Origin: an uncultured Chlorobiales bacterium
GTDB lineage: Bacteria; Bacteroidota; Chlorobiia; Chlorobiales; Chlorobiaceae
Direction: 5' to 3'
DNA length: 64,000 bases
Assembly (NCBI GenBank): GCA_903929135.1
Contig: CAIYTH010000002.1
Coordinates: 62,001 to 126,000, forward strand
Shown: piece by piece, positions 1-8,719 of the stretch
How positions within the stretch are numbered: the stretch's first letter is position 1
Layout: each line of letters begins with the position of its first letter
Notes under the pieces: model-generated
Seen by the model: the letters and a program-made list of their open reading frames with translations, nothing else
Told to the model about the DNA's origin: nothing
Databases searched by the model: none
Position numbers and translations under genes: made by a program

Positions 1-59
1 ACCCCCGTTTCGATTCCCCCGTTGTTGCCCCCGATAGCAGAAGATCAGACGCCCGGTGA

Positions 60-239
60 TCGTCTTTGCGTGAGCATGTATCAGCCTGTGTCCTTGCATG
101 CTTCCCCGGTGTCGTCGAGATCGTCAGTCCCGATGCCGTTGCCGACAGCTTTGCCGATGTCGATCGACTGCGGATGGACGCATGGCTGTATCGCCCGAAA
201 TCCCCTCAATGTTCTCCGACTCGTTCGAGACTCGAATAA
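60..239 (+). pseudogene. possible C-terminal remnant of a WYL-domain regulator
   Basis: An open stretch follows an in-frame TGA at 57 and ends at TAA 237-239. It has no convincing start codon. The translation contains FPGVVEIVSPDAVADSF, which has the shape of the C-terminal extension of WYL-domain transcription factors (a vector-like segment, then 'E-V-x-x-P-x-x-L/V'). The run ends in low-complexity sequence without family character. It ends 18 bases before the HEAT-repeat gene. It may be the tail of a gene that starts left of the window and is broken at 57, or chance. The identification rests on one short motif. Confidence 0.22.
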
Positions 240-257
240 CTTTGCCCGATACCTACG

Positions 258-1166
258 ATGAGTGTTGAAAAATCTTCAGGAGACGCGGGAACGCGTGAGC
301 CCGGCTGGACCGAGCGCAATTCTGCGTGGTCAGTTGTTCTGGCCAGTATCATCGTTGCGCTGGCGGGACTTTATGTCGGGTATGTGTTCAACCAGAATCA
401 GCTCGAGATCGCTCGAATCAACAACCAGAAGCAGCTTGAGTTGACGCAGTTCAGGGAGATGTCCGGCCTCCTGCCTAAGCTGGTTTCGGAAAATATCAAC
501 GAGCGGAGGTATACTGCTCTTGCCCTCGGGCTGTATGGCAAGGTTGCCATACGACCGCTGATCACGTTGCTGAACGATGACGATGCCAATGTGAGGGAAA
601 GCGCCTCGAAATCGTTGTCTGCCATAGGGGGCGATGCCGTTGAACCCCTGGTGAACACGTTCAGGGACAACCACAACAGCGACCAGGTTCGGGCCCAGTC
701 CCTGGAGACGCTCGATGAGATGCGGGCTCAGATTGTGCTTGTATTGTCGAGATCGGTGTTTGAAGCGCGTTCAACATCGGGTCTCCGCACCAGGGAGACC
801 GCCGCGCGTATTATCGGGAACATGAAGGATAAAGCCAGCGTGCAGCTGCTGTTGAACTACCTTAAAGCGCCCCACGACTTCACGCTGGAAGAGGAGAAGC
901 GTGTCGCAAGGGCTGTCCTGCATGCATTGGGGGGCATCGGTGACACACAGGCGATCGAGGACATTTTCACCTTCGTCATGAAAGTTCCGGACGAGGAGCT
1001 GCGGAAGAGTGCGGAAGAAGCCCTGGTGGGTTCCAGCGGTAATATCGTCTACAACAGGGACATCGTGACGGCAAAGATCAGGACGATCATGGAGGCTGAC
1101 AGCAGCGATACGGTGAGTAAAGCCGCATCGGAAGTTTTTGATTTGCAGCAGCAGCGGTATGAGTGA
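258..1166 (+). CDS. membrane-anchored HEAT-repeat protein
   Basis: A 302-residue protein of unknown role. Residues about 24-45 form one hydrophobic helix after a short polar N-terminus, so it is probably anchored in the inner membrane. A short coiled-coil-like Q/N/E-rich linker follows. From about residue 75 there are helical HEAT/PBS-lyase type repeats, for example the units around ALALGLYGKVAIRPLITLL and SLSAIGGDAVEPLV, and again around residues 175-250. HEAT arrays are protein-interaction scaffolds, so a docking role is inferred, with no partner visible. The gene stands alone at the left edge beside a possible regulator remnant. The 143 bases between its stop and comM hold nothing I recognise. 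Confidence 0.75.
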   Translation: MSVEKSSGDAGTREPGWTERNSAWSVVLASIIVALAGLYVGYVFNQNQLEIARINNQKQLELTQFREMSGLLPKLVSENINERRYTALALGLYGKVAIRPLITLLNDDDANVRESASKSLSAIGGDAVEPLVNTFRDNHNSDQVRAQSLETLDEMRAQIVLVLSRSVFEARSTSGLRTRETAARIIGNMKDKASVQLLLNYLKAPHDFTLEEEKRVARAVLHALGGIGDTQAIEDIFTFVMKVPDEELRKSAEEALVGSSGNIVYNRDIVTAKIRTIMEADSSDTVSKAASEVFDLQQQRYE

Positions 1167-1309
1167 CGGAGCCCACTGCCGGGGCTGCCATCATGGCACC
1201 GGCACCGTCGCCTCCATCGACCGGTTCCCTCCTCGCTGACCGGTCGACCCTTCCGCTCGTCTCCTTTCCGTGCCTTGCCCGGCGGCTATCATGCCGCAGT
1301 TCCGACCCT

Positions 1310-2866
1310 TCAGAAGTTCCAGAACTCCCGGTCCAGGTTCCGGTACTGGATGCCCTGCACCAGATGCTTCATCTCTATCCTTTCGGCTCCCTCGAGGTCG
1401 GCGATCGTCCGGCTGACCTTGAGGATGCGGTCGTGCGCCCTGGCCGACAGGTTCAGGCGGTTCATGGCCTCCATGAGGCGGTCGGAGCTTTGCCGGTCGA
1501 GCTCGCAGAACCGGCGGATCAGCTTCGAGTTCATCTGGGAGTTGGTGAATATCCTCGGGGAGGGAAGCGCCGCGAACCTCGCCTGCTGGATGCTGCGGGC
1601 CGCGATGACCCTCTTCCTGATGTCGCGAGAACATTCCGCGGTCGTGGATGAGAAGAGGTCGGCGTTCTCGACCCTGGGCACGTCGATGTGGATGTCGATC
1701 CTGTCGAGCAGCGGACCCGAGATTCTGGAAAGGTATCGCCGGATCTGCTCGGGAGAGGCGGTCGGCAGGCCGTCGCGATCCTTCAGCGCGCCAGCCGGGC
1801 TGGGGTTCATGGCTGCCACCAGCATGAACCCAGCCGGGTATCGGGTCGTCAGCGCGGCCCTCGACACGGTGACCTCGCGATCCTCCAGCGGTTGCCGGAG
1901 CACCTCGAGGGCGCTGCGCGTGAACTCCGGCAGTTCGTCGAGAAAGAGCACGCCGTTGTGCGAGAGGCTCACTTCGCCCGGCCTCGCCTGGGCCCCGCCC
2001 CCGATCAGGGCGATGTTGCTGGACGTGTGGTGGGGGTTTCGGAACGGCCTCGTGATCATGAGCGGGCGATCCCTGTCGAGCAGGTTCGCCACCGAATAGA
2101 TCTTGGTCGTCTCCAGCGACTCCTCGAACCCGAGCGGCGGGAGGATGCCCGGGATCGCCTTGGCCAGAAGGGTCTTGCCGCTGCCGGGAGGCCCGATCAT
2201 CAGGATGTTGTGCGCACCCGCCGCGGCGATCTCGAGGGCCTTCTTGGCGGCATGCTGCCCCTTGATTTCGGCGAAGTCGACCGGGTATTCCGGCTCACCG
2301 TCGAACAGCTTCGCCACGTCCACCTTTACCGGGGAGGCTTCCGAGGTGCCGTTGATCAGCGAAACGGCTTCCAGCAGAGACTCCACCCCGAACACCAGCG
2401 TGTCCGAGCCTGCCGCCGACACGGCGACCGCCGCCTCCAGCGCGTTGACCGTCGGCAGGATGATGCGCCCGATCTTCTCCTTTGCGGCCATGATGCCGAC
2501 CGGCAGGGCGCCGTTGATCCGCCTGACCGTGCCGTCGAGGGCCAGTTCGCCCATGACGAGGATATCCTCGACGCTGCCGTGGATCTCCGAGAGGGAGCCG
2601 AGCAAGCCGATGGCGATGCCGAGGTCGAACGCCGTGCCCTCCTTGCGCAGGTCTGCAGGGGCGAGGTTGACCGTGATCTTCCTGGACGGGAGTTCGAAGC
2701 CGGAGTTGCGGATGGCCGTCAGGATGCGTTCACGGCTCTCCTTGACGGCGTTGTCGGGCAGGCCGACGACGGTGAACGCGGGAAGTCCGCTGGAGACGTT
2801 GGCTTCGATTTCGACGCGAAGCGCGTCGATGCCGAGCAGGGAAGCTGCCGAGAGGGTGGTGAGCAT
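1310..2866 (-). CDS. comM: YifB/ComM-family Mg-chelatase-like AAA+ ATPase
   Basis: A 518-residue protein, full length for the family. The order is the N-terminal Lon-substrate-like ChlI domain (starting MLTTLSAASLLGIDA, with the LAPADLRKEG segment), the AAA+ core with Walker A GPPGSGKTLLAK near residue 224, Walker B VLFLDELPEF, and a C-terminal lid domain. In competent bacteria ComM is a hexameric helicase that extends heteroduplex during integration of incoming single-stranded DNA. Whether it serves transformation here cannot be told from the window. It is transcribed alone on the minus strand, 86 bases from the start codon to the end of ppc. Despite the Mg-chelatase annotation it is not the pigment-pathway BchI. 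Confidence 0.93.
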   Translation of the reverse strand: MLTTLSAASLLGIDALRVEIEANVSSGLPAFTVVGLPDNAVKESRERILTAIRNSGFELPSRKITVNLAPADLRKEGTAFDLGIAIGLLGSLSEIHGSVEDILVMGELALDGTVRRINGALPVGIMAAKEKIGRIILPTVNALEAAVAVSAAGSDTLVFGVESLLEAVSLINGTSEASPVKVDVAKLFDGEPEYPVDFAEIKGQHAAKKALEIAAAGAHNILMIGPPGSGKTLLAKAIPGILPPLGFEESLETTKIYSVANLLDRDRPLMITRPFRNPHHTSSNIALIGGGAQARPGEVSLSHNGVLFLDELPEFTRSALEVLRQPLEDREVTVSRAALTTRYPAGFMLVAAMNPSPAGALKDRDGLPTASPEQIRRYLSRISGPLLDRIDIHIDVPRVENADLFSSTTAECSRDIRKRVIAARSIQQARFAALPSPRIFTNSQMNSKLIRRFCELDRQSSDRLMEAMNRLNLSARAHDRILKVSRTIADLEGAERIEMKHLVQGIQYRNLDREFWNF

Positions 2867-2952
2867 GGTCGTGTGATTGGGGGTTGATCACTCGGGGACA
2901 TATTCACTCTAACAATAGCAAAAAAACCGGTGTTTCCAGCGCAGGCCGGCGC

Positions 2953-5718
2953 TCAGCCGGTCGTGCGGAGGCCTCCGGAGATGGCGTTGACCGTCAGCAG
3001 CAGTTCGGGCAGGAGGGCGTCGGCCTCCAGCGCGTTTCCTTCCGCCTTGAGCTTCCGCCAGCGTTTCAGGAGGTCGATCTGCAGGCCGTGCAGCATGCCG
3101 AGCCCCTCCTCCCTCATGCCGATGAAGCGGAACACGTTGACCAGCTTTTGTTCGAGCGGACCGTCGTAGAGCATTTCGAGCAGCCGCCTCGTCCGGAGGT
3201 ACTCGGCGTTGATCATGCCGAGCAGCTCCGCCCGGACGGCCTCGTCATGGACCAGCAGGGCGTATTGCTGCATGACCCAGGGATCGACCGTGGCGATGCT
3301 GGTGGCGACGTTGCTGACGATGTAACTGAACGGGGCCAGGAAAAAGTCACCACTCCGGACAATCTCGAAATCATCCGGGCGTTCAACCCGCAACGCCTCG
3401 AGCGCCGAGCCCGCGCCGTACCAGCCTGAAATGGCGAAGCGAGCCTGGTTCCAGCTGAACACCCAGGGAATGGCGCGCAGGTCCTCGAGACTCGGGTTGC
3501 CGGTGCGACGCGACGGGCGGGAGCCGATGCGGCTCGACTCGATGATGTCGATCGGAGTCGCCTGGCGGAAGAATTCGAGCATGCCGGGGGTTTCGATCAG
3601 CTTCCGGTATGCCAGGTTGCTTCGATCCGCGAGGAAATCCATGACACGTTCGAGAGGATGTGCCAGCTTGCCGTTATGCCGGTGTGTGAGACGCGCTTCG
3701 GCTGCTCCGGCCAGGAAGAGTTCGAGGTTGTAGACGGCGCTGATCCTGTTGGCATATTTCTGGGCGATGGTCTCTCCCTGCTCGGTGACCCGCAGGCCGG
3801 CATCGAGCGCCCCGTGCGGCTGGGCCTGGATGAAGCGGTGGGTGGGGCCTGCGCCGCGGCTGATGCTTCCGCCCCGGCCGTGGAAGAACAGGACGTCGAC
3901 ACCGTGCTCCTTTCCGGCCTCCATGAGCTGCTCTTCGGCCCGGTAGAGGTTCCACAGGCTTGCGACGATGCCGCCGTCCTTGTTGCTGTCGCTGTAGCCG
4001 ACCATGACCTGCTGGGCGGGGCGTTTCCTCTTCTGCCGCGCCTGACGGCAGGCGATGCTCCTCCTGGTTACGGGATGAGCGAGGAACTGCCGGAGGATGC
4101 CGGGGCTGTTCCTGAGGTCGTCGATGGTTTCGAAGAGCGGGACGACGGGAAGCAGGCAGGCGTCACCGTCGACGCAAGGCGCCATCAGCCCGACCTCCCG
4201 GGCAAAGAGGTAGACGACCAGCAGGTCCGACGCGCTCCTGGTCATGCTGACGATCAGGGAGCCGATGCCCTCGGTGCCGTACAGCCGGACATGGTCGAAC
4301 AGCACCCGGTAGCAGGAGAGCACGGCTTCAGCTTCCGCCCCGGCATGCATGTCGGGATGGGTGAACGGTCGGGGCGAGAGCAGCTCGCGGTTCAGGAACT
4401 CCAGCCGTTCGGGCTCGCCCCATTCAAGGAACGACTGGCCGTCCATGCCGGCCGCGGTCATGAGCTGCGAGAGTGCGAGGTCGTGGAACCGGCTGTTCTG
4501 CCTGATGTCGAGCCTTCCGAGATGAAACCCGAAGGTCTGGACGATCCGGTAGACCGGTGAGATTTCACCGTAGGCAACGTTGCCGGCATCGATCGCCAGA
4601 AGCGAACGTTTGATGAGTTCGAGGTCCGCAAGCAGTTCGGAGTGCCGACGGTAGACGAAGGTTTCGGGAGCTGGTTCCCCGGAGCCGCCTGCGTCCGAAT
4701 CAGGAGGGAGGGCGGCGATCATGAGATTGACATACTGGCGCCAGGGCTCATGGGCGTTCCGCCTTACCGCGGCGTCGCCTCGGGCTCCAAGGGCGAGGCG
4801 CATCGCTTCCAGGCGATCCGACATCTCCGTGCCCGGGGACTGGAAACGTCCCGAGAGGCTGAGCTGCGAGGCGAGCCGGTCGAGGTGGTGCCTGACGAGG
4901 TGCAGTGCGTGCCGTCGCATTTCCGCAAGGGTCTGCTGCGTGGTTTCGGCCGTCACCAGGGGATGCCCGTCCCTGTCGCCTCCTACCCAGCTGCCGAAGC
5001 TGAGGCGGGGCATGGAGCGGGGGTCGAGCGTCGATGAGGGATCGAAGCCGGCGGTCGCCCATGCCTGCGAGAGACGCTTGTCCAGCATGGGCAGCACCTC
5101 GGGGAATGTCGTGTGCATGTAGTGCAGCACGTTCTGGCGTTCCGTGCTCACGTCGGGTTTGTCGAACAGGATCTCTCCGGTGCGCCACAGCCGTTCGAGG
5201 GTGACCTTGATCTCCGACCGGATGGCCTCCTGCTCGGCCGGAGTCCACATCCGGTTTTCACGCTTGACCAGCAGCAGGTAAAGCTCACGGTGCTGTTCGA
5301 GCACGGTCCGGCGCTTGGCTTCGGTGGGGTGGGCAGTCAGGGTCGGCTCGATCTCGATCTCCGGGAGCTCGTGCGCGATCTCCTTTTCGGACACGCCAAG
5401 CTCCTTGAGGTGCAGGAACGTCTCTCCCCAGAGGCCGGGCAACGACTCGATCCCCTCCTTCGATTCGAGGGTTCTCCGGTACTGGGCGGCCGAGTTCTCC
5501 TCGGCCATGTTCAGCAGCTGGAAGGCGATTGACCATGCCTGTACGGCCCTTTCGACGTTTTCGATACCCGACACCGGGAGCTGTCCGCCTTGCAGCAGGT
5601 GGAGGGCGAGCTCGTCCTGGCCGAGGTCATGGAGCATCTCGATGAAGCAATCGAGCAGGAAACGGTAGTCGAGCGAAGCCTTCTCGAAGTCGACGACGCT
5701 GCTGGCGGAGGTGATCAT
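2953..5718 (-). CDS. ppc: phosphoenolpyruvate carboxylase
   Basis: It carboxylates PEP with bicarbonate to oxaloacetate, an anaplerotic entry to the reductive TCA cycle. The chosen ATG at 5718 gives 921 residues, the usual family length. The open frame extends 38 codons further upstream but that extension has no family similarity. Catalytic landmarks are visible: LTAHPTEAKRRT near residue 125 (catalytic His), MVGYSDSNKDGG, the FHGRGGSISRGAGP glycine loop near residue 615, and the C-terminal TVNAISGGLRTTG that matches the conserved end of PEPC. The gene is monocistronic on the minus strand and divergent from pscC, sharing the 234-base upstream region with it. Confidence 0.96.
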   Translation of the reverse strand: MITSASSVVDFEKASLDYRFLLDCFIEMLHDLGQDELALHLLQGGQLPVSGIENVERAVQAWSIAFQLLNMAEENSAAQYRRTLESKEGIESLPGLWGETFLHLKELGVSEKEIAHELPEIEIEPTLTAHPTEAKRRTVLEQHRELYLLLVKRENRMWTPAEQEAIRSEIKVTLERLWRTGEILFDKPDVSTERQNVLHYMHTTFPEVLPMLDKRLSQAWATAGFDPSSTLDPRSMPRLSFGSWVGGDRDGHPLVTAETTQQTLAEMRRHALHLVRHHLDRLASQLSLSGRFQSPGTEMSDRLEAMRLALGARGDAAVRRNAHEPWRQYVNLMIAALPPDSDAGGSGEPAPETFVYRRHSELLADLELIKRSLLAIDAGNVAYGEISPVYRIVQTFGFHLGRLDIRQNSRFHDLALSQLMTAAGMDGQSFLEWGEPERLEFLNRELLSPRPFTHPDMHAGAEAEAVLSCYRVLFDHVRLYGTEGIGSLIVSMTRSASDLLVVYLFAREVGLMAPCVDGDACLLPVVPLFETIDDLRNSPGILRQFLAHPVTRRSIACRQARQKRKRPAQQVMVGYSDSNKDGGIVASLWNLYRAEEQLMEAGKEHGVDVLFFHGRGGSISRGAGPTHRFIQAQPHGALDAGLRVTEQGETIAQKYANRISAVYNLELFLAGAAEARLTHRHNGKLAHPLERVMDFLADRSNLAYRKLIETPGMLEFFRQATPIDIIESSRIGSRPSRRTGNPSLEDLRAIPWVFSWNQARFAISGWYGAGSALEALRVERPDDFEIVRSGDFFLAPFSYIVSNVATSIATVDPWVMQQYALLVHDEAVRAELLGMINAEYLRTRRLLEMLYDGPLEQKLVNVFRFIGMREEGLGMLHGLQIDLLKRWRKLKAEGNALEADALLPELLLTVNAISGGLRTTG

Positions 5719-5884
5719 GGGGTCGGATTTCTTGATGAAATGGTCTGGTGCACCATGTGAACATAAACATGAGCTCCCGAGTTGCAAAGCAGGGCGGCCA
5801 ATTTTAGCTGATTTCCGAATAGTTCCCGACATTTGGGACGGACTTTCGCGGACGCACCTTTTTAAGCTTAATTGTTTGCCGGCT

Positions 5885-5913
5885 TTGTCAATAATGTTTA
5901 TCTTTCCTAATAA
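5885..5913 (+). promoter_or_regulatory. candidate promoter of pscC
   Basis: TTGTCA at 5885-5890, a 17-base spacer, then TAATAA at 5908-5913 make a reasonable sigma-70 type promoter 40 bases before the pscC start codon. It lies in AT-rich sequence between two GC-rich genes, which raises the chance of a random match. Confidence 0.35.
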
Positions 5914-5952
5914 TTTATGTCAAGCGGCTAACACCAAACTCAATTACCAGTC

Positions 5953-6576
5953 ATGGACAAACAGTCAAATGGTAAGCTTATTGCTCTGGCAATTGGCGGC
6001 GCTGTCTGTATGGGGGCTCTGTTCTTCGGTGTATCGTTCCTTACCGGCTACGCCTTGCCGGCCAAGAACATCTCTCCGATTCTCACTCCGCTCAGGTCCT
6101 TCTTGGGTTGGTTCCTGCTCATCTTCTGCGCGTCCCTGATCATCATGGGCATAGGGAAGATGTCATCCGCGATCAGCGACAAGTGGTTTCTCAGCTTTCC
6201 GCTGAGCATCTTCGTGATCGTCATGGTGATGTTCTTCAGCCTCAGGGTCTACTGGGAACAGGGCCGCACCACGACTCTTGACGGCAAGTCCATCAGGAGT
6301 GTCTCGCAGCTTAAGGAGTTCCTCAACAAGCCGGTCGGAACCAGCGACGTTCCTGCAGCTCCGGCAGGGTTCGATTTCGCAGGCGCCAAGACCCTTGTCG
6401 ACACCCGTTGCAACAAGTGCCATACGCTTGATTCCGTGCAGGACCTTCTCCGCACCAAATACAAGAAGACCGGCAAGGTCAACCTGATCGTCAAGCGCAT
6501 GCAGGGCTTCCCCGGCTCGGGAATCAGCGACGACGACGTCAAGACCATCGGGATCTGGCTCCACGAGAAGTTCTGA
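5953..6576 (+). CDS. pscC: photosynthetic reaction centre P840 cytochrome c-551/c-z
   Basis: A 207-residue membrane cytochrome of the green sulfur bacterial type I reaction centre. It carries electrons from menaquinol:cytochrome c oxidoreductase to P840+. Three hydrophobic helices lie in the N-terminal half (about residues 10-30, 46-68 and 76-98). The C-terminal half is a periplasmic mono-haem domain with CNKCH near residue 153 and a downstream Met in the segment VKRMQGFPGSG as probable axial ligand. Length and topology match PscC of Chlorobiaceae, a family confined to this group, so the gene is a good taxonomic marker. It is monocistronic, with its own terminator 30 bases after the stop. No strong ribosome binding site precedes the ATG. 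Confidence 0.96.
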   Translation: MDKQSNGKLIALAIGGAVCMGALFFGVSFLTGYALPAKNISPILTPLRSFLGWFLLIFCASLIIMGIGKMSSAISDKWFLSFPLSIFVIVMVMFFSLRVYWEQGRTTTLDGKSIRSVSQLKEFLNKPVGTSDVPAAPAGFDFAGAKTLVDTRCNKCHTLDSVQDLLRTKYKKTGKVNLIVKRMQGFPGSGISDDDVKTIGIWLHEKF

Positions 6577-6606
6577 TCTTCGTTACCGAACAACCAGCTT
6601 TTCATC

Positions 6607-6636
6607 ATGCCCCGGAGCTTCCCTCCGGGGCATTTT
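6607..6636 (+). terminator. rho-independent terminator of pscC
   Basis: A perfect 10-base stem (ATGCCCCGGA at 6607-6616 with TCCGGGGCAT at 6624-6633), a 7-base loop and a short T tail. It also lies at the 3' end of the convergent queF and may serve both. Confidence 0.85.
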
Positions 6637-6657
6637 GCATTCCGGGCGGGAAAGGGG

Positions 6658-7011
6658 TCAGCTTCCTGCAGACGAGTAGCTCGCCGTAACGGTTTCGGTG
6701 ATGCCACCCCTGGCGTTCCATTCGGCCTTCACGGTCATGCTTCTCGGCATGCATGCCCCCGCCAGGTCGTCGAGGATCCTGTTGGTGATGTTCTCGTAAA
6801 AAATGCCGGCGTTGCGGAACTCGAGGAAATAGTACTTCAGGGATTTGAGCTCGATGCAGCTTCTGTCAGGCATGTAGGTGACCGTGATGGTGCCGAAATC
6901 GGGCAGGCCGGTTTTCGGGCAGACCGAGGTGAACTCGGGATTGACGATCTCGATGGTGTAGTCCCGCCCGGGATAGGAGTTGTCGAAAACTTCGAGGATA
7001 TCTGTTTTCAT
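6658..7011 (-). CDS. queF: preQ1 synthase (7-cyano-7-deazaguanine reductase)
   Basis: An NADPH-dependent nitrile reductase that converts preQ0 to preQ1 in queuosine biosynthesis. At 117 residues it is the short, single-domain (YkvM-like) class. The active-site Cys is in [17 protein letters not shown]. The QueF signature [14 protein letters not shown] follows, with the Glu that holds the substrate base. The C-terminus is in [12 protein letters not shown]. It is monocistronic and convergent with pscC. The 134-base gap to the divergent methyltransferase gene must carry both promoters. No other queuosine gene is in the window. Confidence 0.95.
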   Translation of the reverse strand: MKTDILEVFDNSYPGRDYTIEIVNPEFTSVCPKTGLPDFGTITVTYMPDRSCIELKSLKYYFLEFRNAGIFYENITNRILDDLAGACMPRSMTVKAEWNARGGITETVTASYSSAGS

Positions 7012-7145
7012 GAGAGAGAGGTTGAGTTGTTGATGTGCTCCATGCTTTCATGCCGCAAAATAGAAAACGGAAGGGATTTTCATTAAATTCATGCAGATAT
7101 TTGCTTTCACCAGGGTGCCTCCATCTCCCTCAGCAAACCCTCATC

Positions 7146-7883
7146 ATGATCACATCCAGATACCGGGTGCCTGCGGCTGCTTCTGCGGACGATCCGGGCG
7201 CTGATACCGAACTCCTCCGGCTCCGCGAAGAGCTTGCAGCCGAATACGACCTCCAGGAGTCCCTCTACCATTTCGGCGACACCGATTTCAGCTTCCTCAG
7301 CGTTCGGGACAGCTACGCCCTTCTGGACCGGATATCGCCGGAGGAGTTCCTGAAGGATGAGCAGATGCCCTACTGGGCGGAGATCTGGCCGGCGGCGGTG
7401 ACGCTTTCGCATGTGATCATGGAGGATCTCGACATCGCCGGGAAATCGGTCGTCGAACTGGGTGCCGGGGTCGGCATGGCGAGCGTGGCCGCAGCGAAGA
7501 AGGGTGCCAGGGTACTGGTTACAGACTACTCGACCGAGGCGCTGAAATTCGCCCTCTACAACGCACTCCGAAACGGCGTCGTCCTTGAAACCGGCCGCCT
7601 CGACTGGAGGATGGTCCGATCAGACGAGAAATTCGACATCGTCATCGCGGCGGACGTGCTCTACGAACGGGTCAACCTGCTCCCCATCGTCACGGCCATC
7701 GAGACCCTGCTCAAACCGGGCGGCGCGGCCTACATCGCCGATCCGAGGAGGCGCCTGGCCGAGCAGTTCCTCGAACTCGTCAATGAGAACGGTTTCAGGG
7801 TTACGGCTTCGGATATGCATGATGCCACAGGGGATCGGACCATAGCGGTCACCGTCTACAGAATCGAACGGGTTGCAGGATGA
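7146..7883 (+). CDS. class I SAM-dependent methyltransferase (Nnt1/METTL21-like)
   Basis: With the ATG at 7146 the product has 245 residues. The frame is open upstream to 7035, but those codons look non-coding. The methyltransferase core is clear: PYWAEIWPAAVTLS, motif I VVELGAGVGMASVAAA, DYSTEALKFA and the FDIVIAADVLYE acceptor motif. This arrangement is typical of the lysine/protein N-methyltransferase group annotated as methyltransferase small or NNMT-like. The substrate is unknown. It starts a tight plus-strand run: its stop overlaps the next gene by four bases, and that gene overlaps the Xer recombinase by four, so the three are probably co-translated. Confidence 0.85.
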   Translation: MITSRYRVPAAASADDPGADTELLRLREELAAEYDLQESLYHFGDTDFSFLSVRDSYALLDRISPEEFLKDEQMPYWAEIWPAAVTLSHVIMEDLDIAGKSVVELGAGVGMASVAAAKKGARVLVTDYSTEALKFALYNALRNGVVLETGRLDWRMVRSDEKFDIVIAADVLYERVNLLPIVTAIETLLKPGGAAYIADPRRRLAEQFLELVNENGFRVTASDMHDATGDRTIAVTVYRIERVAG

Positions 7884-8719
7884 CGGAAAGCCGGAACGAA
7901 GCATCGTCGAAGCATGCCGATGTCAGGAGCTGGGTGTGGCATGCCGGCCGGGGCGCGGTGATCTGGCAGCTCATGTTTCCCGATGAGGGTATGGTTGCCG
8001 GCCTCAAACGGGCTCCTGCCACCCGGAAGGCCTCGCTTTTCTGCCTTGATGCGGCCTCAGGGCGGGTGGTCACCGACGATTTCGTGCCGATGATCGTCGA
8101 AGGATCCGACTCTCCCGTAGGCGAGGGGTGGATGATCGGCCTGGAGACGACCCACGCCGGCCTGCTCTACTGCCATGCCTTCCAGCCGGGAAGTCCGGAA
8201 CATCAGGGCATCTGGGCGCTCGACCTGCGCGCTCGAAGGGTGGTCTGGAGCCGGCCGGAAGCTGTGTTTGCAGCAAATCTCGGAACTTCGCTCCTTGTCT
8301 ACCGTACCCGTCTTTTCGCTGGCTTCCCCGAACGTGAGTATTGGCTCATCGATCCCATGACCGGGGAAGTGATCGAGGCTCTCGGTACCGGGCACGAACG
8401 TCCCAACCTTCTCCGTATGAAAGCTGTTGACGAGGTGACCCGCCAGGCCATCATGCTTCCGGAAGTCCGTCCATCGGATGACGGCCCGGTCGAGTTAATC
8501 GATGCCGCTCCGGTTACGGCAGAGGGGCTGCATGTTCTGTCGCTTCTCCCCGGTGCGTGGCGATCTGCGGTCAGGGTAAGGATCGACGGGCGGACGGTCT
8601 ACGAAGGAGACATGTCTTCAGCCTCACCGGGCCCCCTGCTCAACAATTTCCTGATCAGAGGCTCGACATTATATTACATTAAGGAAAACGAGGAACTTAT
8701 CGGCGTCGTGCTGTTATGA
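7880..8719 (+). CDS. conserved hypothetical protein, DUF4905-like
   Basis: A 279-residue protein without signal peptide or transmembrane helix. The sequence has repeated Trp-rich strands separated by turns (VWHAGRGAVIWQLMF, KASLFCLDAASGRVV, EGWMIGLETTH, GIWALDLRARRVVW), which suggests a beta-propeller-like or repeated sheet fold that reads out 'W-x-L-D' blades. I connect it to the DUF4905 family of Chlorobi/Bacteroidetes from memory of that pattern only. It lies between a methyltransferase and a Xer recombinase with ATGA overlaps on both sides. Function is unknown. Confidence 0.6.
   Translation: MTESRNEASSKHADVRSWVWHAGRGAVIWQLMFPDEGMVAGLKRAPATRKASLFCLDAASGRVVTDDFVPMIVEGSDSPVGEGWMIGLETTHAGLLYCHAFQPGSPEHQGIWALDLRARRVVWSRPEAVFAANLGTSLLVYRTRLFAGFPEREYWLIDPMTGEVIEALGTGHERPNLLRMKAVDEVTRQAIMLPEVRPSDDGPVELIDAAPVTAEGLHVLSLLPGAWRSAVRVRIDGRTVYEGDMSSASPGPLLNNFLIRGSTLYYIKENEELIGVVLL

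Noticed and set aside
1310-2866. Magnesium chelatase subunit for pigment synthesis
   Set aside because: Domain order and length are those of YifB/ComM rather than BchI or BchD, despite the shared ChlI-type AAA+ core.
1688-2887. 399-codon open frame antisense to comM
   Set aside because: Same cause: comM is intact on the other strand, and the antisense product is low-complexity Arg/Gly/Asp sequence.
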